From Microvelia longipes (taxonomy: Eukaryota; Arthropoda; Insecta; Hemiptera; Veliidae): DNA of 64,000 bases. The translations under genes and the position numbers were made by a program. Shown here piece after piece: positions 1 to 12,200 of this stretch (its first letter is position 1; the number at the start of each line of letters is the position of its first letter). The notes below the pieces were generated by a model. It was not told the origin of the DNA, made no database searches, and worked only from the letters and a program-made list of their open reading frames with translations. The stretch is from NCBI GenBank assembly GCA_018340805.1, contig JACMZG010001913.1:22223243-22287242 (forward strand), given 5' to 3'.

Positions 1-540
1 CCCCCACCTTCACTTCTAGCGTTAAGGCACTTATCCGCGTCTTCGTTTAAAAAACGCTGGATTTCAAGCCTCTCTAAAAAATTTAGTCCGCTACCTTTAG
101 ACATTTGATGTAGAAAAGCAACCTGGTGATGTTGATTATGGCCCTCCGTAATCGTGTGTTGGTAAAACTTGCTGTCTTTGCGCCAAGATGCTCTGCCAAT
201 CTGGTAGAAAACTGCGCCCAGTTTGGCCTAAATAGGCGCTTTCGCACTCACCACACTTTAATAAGTATACACCATTTCGGTCTCCCACCTCTACTTCATC
301 TTTATATCGGGACAAGGTGTGGCGTAGTGCACCACAACTGCTATAAGCAACGTTGTGTCCATTAGCTTTGATGACTTTAGCAATTTTTTCAGAGACCGAT
401 CCTATGTACGGTATAGAACGCCAAGATTTAGGTGAATGTGGTGGCATTTCAGAAACATCAGACTCGTTTATTCTGTCTAGAACAGCCTTATTTTTCTTCT
501 TGTCCACCATACGTTTAACCACCATTAGACTCACCATACC
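1..540 (-). pseudogene. Penelope-like retroelement, GIY-YIG endonuclease end (fragment)
   Basis: Reading leftward from about 537, the frame passes a conserved block (IPYIGSVSEKIAKVIK) and then GVYLLKCGECESAYLGQTGR. This fits the GVY...AYLG core of the GIY-YIG nuclease at the C-terminus of Penelope-like elements. Near 190 the frame shifts; in the next frame FYQHTITEGHN and LNFLERLEI follow, the latter with the Glu expected in the active site. The fragment runs off the left edge. No reverse-transcriptase motif is visible upstream on this strand, so it looks 5'-truncated. The C-X2-C pair before the YIG-like motif is typical of Penelope nucleases. Family call by motif recognition; the frameshift is seen directly. 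Confidence 0.75.
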
Positions 541-559
541 TGTACCATTAGACTCACTG

Positions 560-1000
560 GTAGACTACTGATCTACTTTTTTTATAATCACCGGTAGGTT
601 TTGTTTTAAGTTTTTGATATGTTTAATGTTTTGGAATTTTTGTTTTATTTTTTAACTCTTTATGTATTTTATCTTGTTCATTTATTTTGTTTGTTATGTA
701 GGCACTGATGATGACCGTTAACGGTTGAAAGTCGGCTTTGTTATTAGTAATTATAATGAGTGGAGAGACGAAAACTTGTTTAGTTTTATTTCTTCTTATC
801 ATAGCACTCCACAGCTCAATCCATCATATAATTTTTGGAAAGGTTAAGTTTTTGGGTCAAAAGTTGCCCAAAATAGAAATTTTCCCGACTTGGATTTTCT
901 GGGAAACTGTACGAGATGGGTCAATTTCGACTTCAGATTCGGTTTCAGCACCATCAAGAACATAAAAATAAATTTTCATCAAAATTTGAAGATCATTGTT
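560..1000 (+). repeat. Penelope-type terminal segment with hammerhead, shared with 28780..29060
   Basis: Holds the hammerhead at 701..742, then a stretch (about 755-830) that runs ATGAGTGGAGAGAC, AAAACTTGTTTAG, CATAGCACTCCACAGCTC. The same blocks recur at 28780..29060, where the outer part is also present inverted ahead of the hammerhead. This matches the partial-LTR organisation of Penelope-like elements. The nuclease fragment at 1..540 lies on the opposite strand. Coordinates are approximate. Confidence 0.55.
701..742 (+). ncRNA. Hammerhead ribozyme motif
   Basis: Conserved core CTGATGA (705-711) and GAAA (727-730) enclose stem II, ACCG-TTAA-CGGT. Stem I pairs GGCA (701-704) with TGTT (739-742) using G-U wobbles. 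Stem III is minimal: A730-T737 and G731-C736 around a very short loop, so it may act better as a dimer. Predicted cleavage is after 738. Penelope-like elements are known carriers of such minimal hammerheads. Confidence 0.65.
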
Positions 1001-2300
1001 GTAAAAGAGGAAACGTAAAAATAAAAGCGATACCATTTATATGTCTCTAGGAAAATTGATGAATAAATTTAATTGTAAAATTCTTCTTTCAGGTTGTATT
1101 AAACATTATTAAAAAGCTTAAATTGTATTTGCTGAGATCTTAGTTGGGTTTTTATTTAAATTTATATCTTTACTTTAGAGACCTAATTAGTAGATATCAT
1201 TCCAATTCCCTTTGAAGTATTTTAATAACTCCAATTTACCTCTAAAATCAAAGATAACCCTTCATTTTCTATGATTCATAATTGGTAATTTTGGTTTTAA
1301 TCAGATTATTTATTTTGCTTCCAGACTTGTTTAATTTTAAAATCGAAACTGCAAATCATCAAAAATTATATTAACAGATTTAAACTTTATTTTTTTAATT
1401 GGTATTTTAATAATAGAGCACTTAAAGTAAAAAATTAATGCTTGTACATTCAGTCGTTTAGTAATTAACAACATACAGGCGCAGGACAAATTTTACGTAG
1501 GTCGAGCTTGGTATAACCTGTAATTGGACCGTCGCCAGCATTTATTTGCTAATTTTATACTTTAAGTATCACGCCCGTCACAGTGTTCAAGGTCTTTTAA
1601 GCATCATTAGGCACACACAAATTTATATATATATTTAACTTATTTTCTCAAAACTCAATTTTCTTTTTACTTTTCCTCATTTATACAGCAGGTATATTAA
1701 GAAAAGTATTGTGTTTGCAAAAGGATCAGAAATCGAGACTTCACCTGAATTATCCGTGGTTTTTTATTATGTTTTTTATCTTAAGTGTTTGTCTGTTATC
1801 ATCGTATTTTCCCAGAGTATAATGCTAGAAAGTTGAAACTTTTTGATTCAAAAATCAATCTTTGGGTCCATTTGAGCTATCCAGAAAATAAAATTTTTGT
1901 ATATTAATATTATTTTTGGTTAAATATATTTTGACCCGCAATAATGAGTCAGCAAAAAATTTGAAAACTCATTAAATACGGGAAAATGTATCGAGTTTGA
2001 GTTTGGCACATATGTGCTCATATCCAAACATTGGTGTTGCTTGGTGCATCCGAAGTTAACTTCACCACCAAAAAGAGGTTTGCTTACACAAAAATTATCC
2101 CACTTAGTTATTTTTGGTCCACCCTAAACAAGTATTATATGTAATAATATAGCTACCTGTCTAGATGATCTTCACACATTATCATCAGTTTTGATGATAA
2201 CAGAAGAAAGTGTAGTTAACTTGTACAACACTTTGAAATCGACCCTGTCAGTCTTAACTCCTCGATCCTAATGGTAATCTTTCTACTATTAGGATACAAT
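1000..2300. other. AT-rich non-coding DNA, no gene seen
   Basis: No convincing coding exon or structured repeat was found. It lies upstream of the first visible furin exon, so it is probably intronic. A short perfect hairpin (TTATCATCA / TGATGATAA) sits at 2179-2200. Confidence 0.5.
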
Positions 2301-2305
2301 TCTTC

Positions 2306-2340
2306 CGTGCCTAAGATCAATAGCTGGCTATGTCAATATA
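2306..2340 (+). ncRNA. Truncated hammerhead-element remnant
   Basis: CTAAGATCAATAGCTGGCTA followed by TGTCAATATATA matches the downstream half of the intact hammerhead at 43951..43992 (TTAAGATTGAAAGCTGGCTA, TGTCAAG). The CTGATGA half is missing and GAAA has become CAAT, so it should be inactive. Confidence 0.4.
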
Positions 2341-3129
2341 TAAATATTTATCAGTAGAGAAACTCTTTCCTATATACTACTTGTTATCTCTGATTTTAGT
2401 GAGTTTTTGTAAATAATAATAATGTAAAGCAAAAATTCAGATTGTAACAAATAATTTTAGAGTCAGATACTAATATTTTAGAGTTAAGAATCGATACTTA
2501 TAATACACCTTGATGCTATGTTTGTAATATGCTCATCTAGAATTCAGATTAATGTTCCTGAAAATAGCCTTTTAAGTTTATACTTGATTGGCTGTGACAT
2601 AAACTTTCTAGAAAGTCTATTAGCGCGTATAATTCTCTAATAAAACCTGTTGGATTTCTTTAAGGTATTACTTAATATTTATTAGATGTATGCCTTAAGT
2701 TTCTTTGGTAGTGAAAATGTATTCACCGCCCACGAAACCTTTTACTTTGACAAAATCTTAATCCCTTATTCTATTAATATTTCTATTTGTACGAGGTGAA
2801 TCCAAACCAATATAGTTATGTATTCTCTTTAATCCGTTCTCTAGTTACCGAGTTAATTGCATATACAATGAAGTCTAATGTTTAATCATTGCTCGTTGAA
2901 TATGTTAAAAATAAGGCTCTATGACACAGATAATATGGCAACAGATAACTATGGTAAGATTTCCAACTTCCCTCTTCTTCTACCTTTGACAGACTACTAG
3001 TGCTGGTCCCCGAAAATAGCAGCGAATGATACTCTTTCCTCCTTTTTACAAATCTTTACTTGATATTATGGAAACTGGCACATATTAGCTCTTTGAAATG
3101 TGTTGGGGTATTACAAAACGGAACACTGT

Positions 3130-3430
3130 AGCATTCTTCCTGTTACTAAAATTGTGCCAAGGGAAGAATGTCACACTGCTGAGTTAAAAATTCGGGGCTC
3201 TGATGTATTTAAATATGTATTGTAATTGTATGAATTTATGTTACACATATAGTAAAAGCATGTACTTATGCCTCAAGTAAACATTGTGTACTCGAGTTTT
3301 TCTGTCACACCGGAAATACTCTAGTCTAACCGATTATACCCGACAAGCTTACCATTTTTTCCATTACTTTGGTGAACGTGCCCTGCTGCGGAACAACCAA
3401 ATCGCTGAAGCTGGACCCCCTGCTCCATGA
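3130..3430 (-). repeat. Dispersed repeat, copy A (partner 54955..55380)
   Basis: On the minus strand this shares ordered blocks with 54955..55380: AGGGGGTCCAGCT, CAGCGAT..GGTTGT, TAGCTTGTC.G..AT.ATC, GTATTTC.GGTGTGA, ATAAGTACATGCT and later GAGC/TGCC.CGA.TTTTT. The copies are diverged with indels. The family is not recognised; an old retroelement 3' end is possible. Confidence 0.6.
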
Positions 3431-3833
3431 AAAAAGCAGGAATCAAAATGTATATAAATGAAATTATCTCTTGCTTTGTAGTTTAAAATGTCTTTTTTCC
3501 AACTTCCATGTTGCGTAATCATGTAACCAATTAAATTTTTCTCCGTGCGTAGTTTTCGAGAAATTGATATATGACTTCCTCAGATCCAACAAGGCCAATA
3601 ATATTTTAAAGATTTGGGTTGGGCAGAGAAGTTATCTTGGGTAAGATAGGTTAGAATTTGATCTACTTGCCCATTTCGAACTGCTTTAGACGTACTTATG
3701 GTTTGAGATGGATAGTGCCATCCTATGTTAAAACTCTCATATGTCAGCAAGTGATTGCTACTACTAACTAGTGTGTCAGAAAGATGTATTTTTATTAATG
3801 TCCTCTAACAACACTTGTATATTGATGTTCTAG

Positions 3834-4006
3834 GTGTTAGAATGCTAGACGGAGTAGTTAATGACGCTGTAGAAGCACGAGCACTGTCTCTGAATCCAGA
3901 TCATATAGATATCTATTCCGCTAGCTGGGGTCCTGAAGATGATGGTAAAACAGTTGATGGTCCTGGACCATTAGCCACCAGGGCTTTTCTCAACGGAATC
4001 ACATAT
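3834..4006 (+). CDS. Fur2: Furin exon a: catalytic domain, DGKTVDGP segment
   Basis: Starts after TTCTAG and completes a split Gly codon (phase 1). It encodes GVRMLDG, the block [18 protein letters not shown] and AFLNGITY, the signature stretch between the catalytic His and oxyanion Asn of kexin-like convertases. It ends in phase 0 at a GTAAGT donor. The preceding exon, with the His region, is not found in the 3.8 kb to the left. Confidence 0.97.
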
Positions 4007-6208
4007 GTAAGTTGTTTTCCAAAAACAATTGTAAACTTATTCGGCTAGATGGATTATCGAAGTTCGTTTAGTATTTGAGTTAATTTATAAATTTAATCTT
4101 TGGTTTTTTAATTCTCATTTTTTTAAATAATAGTCAACTTTTAAATGTGTTAACTTTTGAAAGGCCTAAAGATAAATTGAAGTACAGTCCACAACTTATA
4201 TAGAAGTCATAACTAAATTGTATATTCACAAGGAATGACTAATGAAAGGTCGGTCACATTTTTAGTTTAAGATGGCCATAGTTATTTATTGAGTAGACAT
4301 TATTTTAGGGTATCTTAGCGGTAAAGCCAATAGTAAAGTCCTATCATTGATAAAATACTTATAATTTTATTGTTCCTCGACTCTGGGAAAATCAACTGAT
4401 ATTCTTTCATTTATAGGATTGTGATAATTTTAGTAAGCTAGGTCTCTCAGAGAGTCTACTGATATTCTGTCATTAACAGGATTGTGATAATTTTAGTAAG
4501 CTTTGTCTCTGAGAAAGTCTACTGATATTCTGTCATTAACAGGATTGTGATCATTTTAGTAAGCTTTGTCTCTGAGAAAGTCTACTGATATTCTGTCATT
4601 AACAGGATTGTGATCATTTTAGTAAGCTTTGTCTCTGAGAAAGTCTACTGATATTCAGTCATTAATAGGTTATTCAATCTTTTAGATCCTGGTAAGTATG
4701 TTGTCTATAAAGGGCTAGAAATGTGATCAAACCATAAACCATGTATTAATTCAATAGTTCGACCTATAAAAAAAAAAATCATGTGTTTCAGAAAAGGCAA
4801 ACAAAATATTCATGGTTTTCACAAATCAATGTGTCAAGAGAGACCGAACATCGTTCGGTCTCTCTTGACATTCACTGTATTAGAAAATGTTAATTAAAAC
4901 AGAGTCTCCGCGAACATTGTGTCTCACAACGTTATCTAACTACTTATAGGTTTTGGAAAGGTTAACTCATAGATAAACAATATTAACACGGATGGTTCAG
5001 TTAAAAAATACGGGCCTTCGGCCCGTAGCCGCTACGCGGCGTCGGCCCGCCGGGCCGCTTCGCGGCCCGGGGGCCTCCCAGTGGCCGCTTCGCGGCCACA
5101 TTGTTGTTGTTTTGTATTATCTATGGCTTCATTATCGTTTCTTGGTTACATGGCATTTTTGCCACGTATTTAGCGAATTTCACAGACTCCGTTTCACAGG
5201 CCCGCTTCGCGGCCTGAGAGGCTTTCTCCAAATTTGATTTTATTAATCCTCTATTATTAATAGTAAGCAATAAATATTACAGTTAACAAGCAATATAAGA
5301 AATAATAAAGTATATTTAAATACATAACTAATACGTTTTTTATAGAGGTAATATAGAATACAAGGAAAAAATCCACACGTTGCAACTGTTGAAGTAACCT
5401 TGTATAAAGAGTAAGAAAAGATTATAGTTTCATCTTTCATCAGCTTTAGTTATCGTCCACTATACAAAAGGGTATAAACTCTTACTTACATTTATGATTG
5501 TTTATAGAATTTAAAGAAAGATGTCAAATTTTTTTTTGTAAACAAATTGTTTATTTGAGTAAAATCTTAAGGTTGAAAAAAATTTATTCATGATTATTTA
5601 AAATAAAAATACCATTTGCGTCACTTAGGATTGTCCGATTGAGCTGAAAACTGGTCGCAATTCGTTTTTAGAATAACTTCGACCATATAAAGACTACTTC
5701 AATGTTCTTCCTCTTTACGGGTCTGCTTAGCTCGGCGTGGTTCAGTGGAAGCCATTTTTGCCCTGTCTCTCTGGGATAGTAGGCTTACCATGATGGAGCA
5801 AGAGGTAGAGGTCTCTCTTTTATACTATATCCCCACCCCTAACACTACTGAACCCAACAAATATCGTACGAGTCTTTGACCTAGACGTATACATATATAC
5901 AAGATTATATATATATGTATACCGATTGCGCCATTTGTGATGGTTTCGATTGAGCTGAAATTTGTCTTAATCGATTCAAGCTAGCCGTCTACCTAAATAC
6001 TAGATACCTTGTTTTAAAGCCATTTCAAGTTTCAAAAAAATTTTTTTTCATGACGTCATAACTTTGGTTGATGACGTCATAATGTTTTATAAACAATAGG
6101 CCTCGTAAGGCTCCTCAACATCTCGCGATTTGCAAAGTTTCGTTTCAATTTGAGAACGCCTTCGAGAGTTATCGTTCGCCATACGAAAGGGTAGAAACTC
6201 TTACATAC

Positions 6209-6273
<65 letters not shown>

Positions 6274-9200
6274 TATATAAACTTTTTTCGGACATATATT
6301 TTTGTTATCAGGAAGCCAATAGGAACCGATTCCGCTCACTCCCACCCTCAACTTCCGTCATCCGAACAACCTCATAAGCGTCATTTTCATTATGAAAATT
6401 CGCTAAAAACCTAAGACGAAATGCAGGAGGCTCACAGGCTCAAGTAGCACACTCTAGTGATGGAAGAGTGATACTGTCAGATATTTTTATTAATCAAACA
6501 ACGAGCTGTTTTGAGTAATAAAGCCATTCCATTCGCTACTCAGCGCTAAAATGATGAGAAGACGATGGACTAGTTCCCAAATAAGCTCTATAAGAATTCC
6601 GTAATGTGATAATTGTGATTTCTTACTCTTTAATCCCATACCGTCCCCCCTGGACTCAAACCTCTAATGTCAGTTTCATTGTTTGTGTTTGACTTTCCTT
6701 AACTTATCCGATTGTACTACTAACCCGAGAAATCTTATTTAGGTAGCAAATTTGAACCTTTAGTCTGTAACACTCAAAATGAGTTATTGTTATTTTTTAA
6801 TTCCCTGAGTTATTGTTAATTATTGTTATTGTTAGTAGGGGCAAAAGGGGCATTCTGGAGCCGCCTCCTCCACCGCCTCCTCCTCCTCCTCCACCTCCTC
6901 CTCCTCCTCCTCCACCTCCTCCTCCTCCTCCAACCACCTCCTCCTCCTCCTCAACCATTTCTTTATAGTTTTATATCCCCCCCCCCCCTCTTTTGCTTTG
7001 CATAGTGTAATAACAGTAACATTAAATAGCTTTGCATAAAAAATTGGCCCCCACCATATAGGTAGAAGCAGGATGATTTTAGGTTTGAAGTAGTAGACCA
7101 CCCTAGATAAGTGTCTCTCTTAGTAAAAAGCCTTCCCACCACGTCAAGGTGGAGACACATCGGAAAGGTGTACAGTGCCCCGTCCTCGCACTGTACTATG
7201 GCGACCATCCTCTTTAAAAAAATATCGCCTCTATATATTTTTTTGTATTTTTTATATTTTTAATTTTTTTTTTGTATTTTTTATATTTTTATTTTTAATA
7301 TTTTTTTGTATTTTTATATATATTTTTTTTTTCTAACGTATTTACAATTACACTTACATCTCGTTAGCGCCATATAGGTTTACGGGACGCTATGCCACGC
7401 CAGTGACCTTAAAGATGGAATATTGCGGTTTACGGGACGCTATGCCACGCCAGGACCCTCTATCGGTTTACGGGACGCCATGCCACGCCAGGGACCCAAT
7501 TATGGCACGCTTCGCCATACTAGAGTTCCATCTCGTATTTGCGGCAGCTGCTGAGACATGAGTGTAAGGCTATTTAACATATGATTAAACTCTAAGAATA
7601 AACTCGAAAATAAATCCCACTCTGGTTTTTTTAAAACAACAAATATTTTATCTTCTTCTTTCGAACAAATCGGACGAATAATTACTTGACGTCCGTGAAA
7701 TTTAGGATTAACCAATATTACTTTTATTAAACCAAATTTTCGATCAAGTTGTACATCTTCTTTACTACGTTTTACAAAATAATTATCAATTTCATTTTTC
7801 GCGGATCTCAACAACTCAAAATCGGACATGTGAATGTTTACACTTCTTTTACCATGTTCTAATCTCAAGAAGCTACACCTTAACTAAACAAACTAATACC
7901 TTTTTACCGTCACTTAGATGGTAAATAGTCGACATCTTGCGCAATACTGATTTATTATTGCTTGGCTTTCTTTATTTATATATCCCCCCCCCCTCATCGA
8001 CCAGACATGTCTATTCATGTCATTTTATGCACAATGCTAGTCAGGGGGTTGTACTGAACTAATCTATCGTGTAACAATAGACAGTACGCGGTAGTATTTG
8101 CCGGGAAATCTTTTTCAGATTCAAATTCTAATCTCACATCTACCGGACCCTTTTTGATAGACTCTGATTGTTTTCGAACAATCAATGATTACAACAGGAC
8201 ATTATTCTTAAAATCTGTAAAGGATACGTACGGTAGACTCTGATAATGTTGTAGTACGACGTTTGAAACGCCGCGTACATGTGGTATAATAAAGCAAATT
8301 TATTTTGGGTGAATTTTAAATTTAAATCATCGTAGGGGAACACTCGTGAATTGAGATAAAGCTTGACATTTGTCAAGTCGCAGTGATCGAAACAACTGGA
8401 TGCCTTATCAATGACGTTATTTCTACCCTTTTGAAAGGCTAAAATTAAAAATCGCGGTTTCTCGAGTTGAGTCGAAGTTTTAATCGACCATACTTGACGG
8501 TTTGACGTAGGTAATAGCGGATACTCGTGCATATCCCACGCTCGGAAATGGAGAGAAATTATTTTTTCTGTTTTTAAATAATTAATTAAATTTAGTTTCT
8601 GAACTTCGTTAACCGAAACGTAGGGTATTTTCCAACAAAGCGATAGCAGTTCATTTTAACTTTCTCGCGAACTTTCTGCCCGTGCATCCGTATCGACATA
8701 TGGAACATGCTGTACAAAACAATTTGAATCGTTTCTCGCTCTTTCCAAAATTAGCTCTTGCTTTACGTTTGTCAAAACTTTTCGGTAATCTTTCGCGAAT
8801 CCGAGTAACGAGGATAAAGGTAGACTGACGTGTACCGGGTGGATGCATTCTTCTGAACTTCATTGAAGGGTATTGTCCATCCCATATTTGTTAGGGAATA
8901 CGATATAGGTGCGTGAGATGCAATCCCTTTTAGAGTCGAAGTCATTCCCGGGGTTTCTGACTTTATCAATCCTCGATCACAAAATTTCTACCGGATCTCG
9001 TCGAATAAAAACGGGAATGCGTTGTTGATGAGTCTGTGCTTCGCCGGTGCCGTTTTTCCTCCTTCTTTTAAAAATGATAGTTCCAAATATATAAAACTTT
9101 CACTCGGAAAGCGTATAAATGTCTTGGGAGTTGTACCGGAATCCGTATCTCTTCTCCGGCGTCTATCTTTGAGTTTGCGTACGGATAGTGAGTATGATAC

Positions 9201-12200
9201 TCTAGACTCTCTATAGATTCATCATATTCAGGGTGTTCACTTAAATTTAAACATCTCAACCATTTTTGGCTCTTTATGTCTTTGTTACTTACACATCATC
9301 AATAGGTTCATCCTCCTCATCATCTTCTTCATCCTCCTTCCTCATCGTCTTCTTCTTCTTCTTATTCTTTTCTATCCTTTTCCGATCCCCACATACTGTC
9401 TCGCTAGAGTTATTATAGTTTTCAATTGACTCATCATGTTTTACATGCAATGGCGTCCTTGTAGAATCCCCAACTCTGAACCATCCTCGCGTTTACCTCC
9501 TCACAGTGTTTACTCGTTGGGTGTCGAAGTAAATTCTTTTTTGTATAAACTTTTTACAGCAGTCTGGACAACTAAATGTCAAGTTTTCAATCTCTTCTTG
9601 TAGAGGCTCGAATCACGTATCTTGGGAGAACATCTCTGCTCGGTGTCTGGCTCAATACTAAAGTTGGAGCTCCACTAGCTCTCTAAATATATATATATAT
9701 ATATACAAACGAAAGCTAAAACACCGCTGAAGCGGCTTCAACAACTCCAGTTAGACCCATATTAGCTGCAACACAACTCCAAATCGGCTCGTATAGGCTC
9801 TGCGATAGTTCATATTGGCTCCACATCGGCTCTAAATCCATATAGGCTCCACATGGCTCATATATGCTCCAAATGGCTCATACTCGGCTTCTAAATAGCT
9901 CGTAATAGGCTCCAAAGTGGCTCTTAATTGGCTCATATAGGCTCCCTACTCGCCAAATGGCTCATATAGGCTCCTACTCGGCTCCAAATGGCTCATATAG
10001 GCTCCACTCTGGCTCCAAATGGCTCATATTGGCTCCACTCCGGCTCTAAATGGCTCCACTTCGGCTCTTAATGGCTCATATAGGCTCCACTCCGGCTCTA
10101 AATGGCTCATATTGGCTCCACTCCGGCTCTAAATGGCTCCACTCCGGCTCATAATGGCTCATATAGGCTCTGCGATAGCTCATATAGGCTCCACACCGGC
10201 TCTATAATGGGCTCATATAGGCTCCAAGCGGCTCTAAATGGTTTAATAGGCCCTACTTGGCTCATAAGGCTCCAACATGGCTCTAAATGGCTCATATAGG
10301 CTCAACATGGCTCCAAATTGGCTCATATAGGCTCCAAAGCGACTCTAAATGGCTCATATCGGCTCCAACAAGATGAATATATAAGTTTATGATGTAAGGG
10401 GATATGGTCAGTTGTATCTCGGCTTCCGTGCATTCAAGATGCCTTCTACCGCTATTATAGATATTCAAGGGTTTGTAGATAATGAGGGGCAAGTCATCGT
10501 TAAAGAGCTTGCATGTTTGGACCTGGAGACGAAATCGTCTTCGAGCTGGTTATTTTTTTACACCTGCAAATTACATTCAAGATTCTAAATCTATGAAAAC
10601 TAATTCTTGGCTTACATTAAATTTTCACGGAATAAACTGGGATGACGGTGATGTTGAGTACGAGCGATTGTATTTTGTTATTTAACTTTTATCTAATCGA
10701 TACACACACTTTGTCGTTAAAGGTAAAGTTCGTTTATTGAAAAAATACTTGCCAAATAATTGCGTCATTATAGATTTACTTGCGATAGAATGCCCCAAAA
10801 TTAGTTCATTGAGTTATAGCTGGAGGCCCTGCCTTCTTCATAAGCACAATAAAAAATTTGCTTGCTCTCAGGCTCGAGTGTGGAGTTTGTATAAATGGCT
10901 CGTAAACGGACCTGCACTCGGTTTGACCATAAATTTACTACCGGTTTCATGTGTAGCCACGTGAGTTTTATTTCAGGGGATTTATTTTCGAGTTTATTCT
11001 TAGAGTTTAATCATATGTTAAATAGCCTTACACTCAGTCTCAGCAGCTGCCGCAAATACGAGATGGAACTCTAGTATGGCGAAGCGTGCCATAATTGGGT
11101 CCCTGGCGTGGCATGGCGTCCCGTAAACCCATAGAGGGTCCCTGCGTGGCATAGCGACCCGTAAACCCTCAGAGCGGTCCCTGGCGTGGGCATAGCGTCC
11201 CGTAAACCGCAATATTCCATCTTTTAAGGTCACTGGCGTGGCATAGCGTCCCGTAAACCTATATGGCGCTAACGAGATGTAAGTGTAATTGTAAATACGT
11301 TAGAAAAAAAATAAAAAAACAAAAAAATAATAAAAATAAAAATATAAAAAATACAAAAAAAATTAAAAATATAAAAAACAAAAAATATATAGAGGCGATA
11401 TTTTTTTAAAGAGGACGGTCGCCATAGTTACAGTGCGAGGACGGGGCACTGTACACCTTCCCGATGTGTCTCCACCTTGACGTGGTGGGAAGGCTTTTTA
11501 CTAAGAGAGACACTTATCTAGGGTGGTCTACTACTTCACACCTAAAAATCATCCTGCTTCTACCTATATGGTGGGGGCCAATTTTTTATGCAAAGCATAT
11601 TTAATGTTACTGTTATTACACTATGCAAAGCAAAAGAGGGGGGGGGATATAAACTATAAAGAAATGGTTGAGGAGGAGGAGGAGGTGGAGGAGGAGGAGG
11701 AGGAGGAGGAGGTGGAGGAGGCAGTGGAGGAGGCAGTGGAGGAGGCGGCTCCAGAATGCCCCTTTTGCCCCTACTATTGTTCCCCAAGTTTTGGAAAACA
11801 AATATACATACTTGTTTATTGTCATATAATATTATAATATAATAGACAATATTATTTGTAACGTAGTACAAATAACAATACAATAATATTATTACAATAT
11901 TATTTTATTATTTGTATTTTTTATTTTTTTATTATTAGCGACTGTTTGTATTAAAAAAAACTACAGCACAATGTAGTAGAGATTGTGCTGTAGATTCATT
12001 CGACTCTGGGAAAATCAACTGATTTTCTGTCATTAATTTAAAGGATTGTAATCAATTTAGTAAGAAATGAGGTTTCATAGTCCAGGTTATGAAGTGTCGA
12101 TAGATATAGAATATATAGATATAGAATATAGATATAGAATATCGACACTATCGATGAAGTGTCGATACAAACGAATATTGAGACCAAGGTAAAGTGTCAA

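Larger units (their letters stand above)
6834..11775. mobile_element. Short Polinton/Maverick-like element (4,942 bp) with capsid remnant
   Basis: Begins AGTAGGGGCAAAAGG and ends CCTTTTGCCCCTACT. Both sides are flanked by ATTGTT (6828-6833 and 11776-11781), a perfect 6-bp target duplication. AG...CT termini, a 6-bp duplication and long TIRs (785 and 799 bp) are the Polinton integration signature. Inside are an unknown minus-strand ORF, a frameshifted double-jelly-roll capsid-like gene, a zinc-finger remnant, a minisatellite and a broken plus-strand ORF. No protein-primed polymerase, integrase, ATPase or protease motif was seen. Normal Polintons are about 15-20 kb, so this is either an internally deleted copy or a distinct small class moved in trans. 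It sits in a furin intron. Confidence 0.85.

Noticed and set aside
1..3833. Search for the furin exon with the catalytic His
   Set aside because: No frame with the conserved His or GVAYN-type motifs ending in phase 1 was found, so it is placed outside the window.
4992..5237. 81-codon ORF with Arg/Gly/Pro-rich sequence
   Set aside because: Produced by GC-rich palindromes of a repeat element; the decayed copy does not keep the frame.
5715..5780. tRNA-like A-box (TTAGCTCGGCGTGGTTCAG)
   Set aside because: No T-arm or acceptor pairing at the right distance.
6823..7101. Leu/Pro-rich and Glu-rich ORFs over the CCT/GGA repeats (also 11523-11883)
   Set aside because: They are translations of the trinucleotide microsatellite in the two TIR arms; open in several frames and not conserved outside the repeat.
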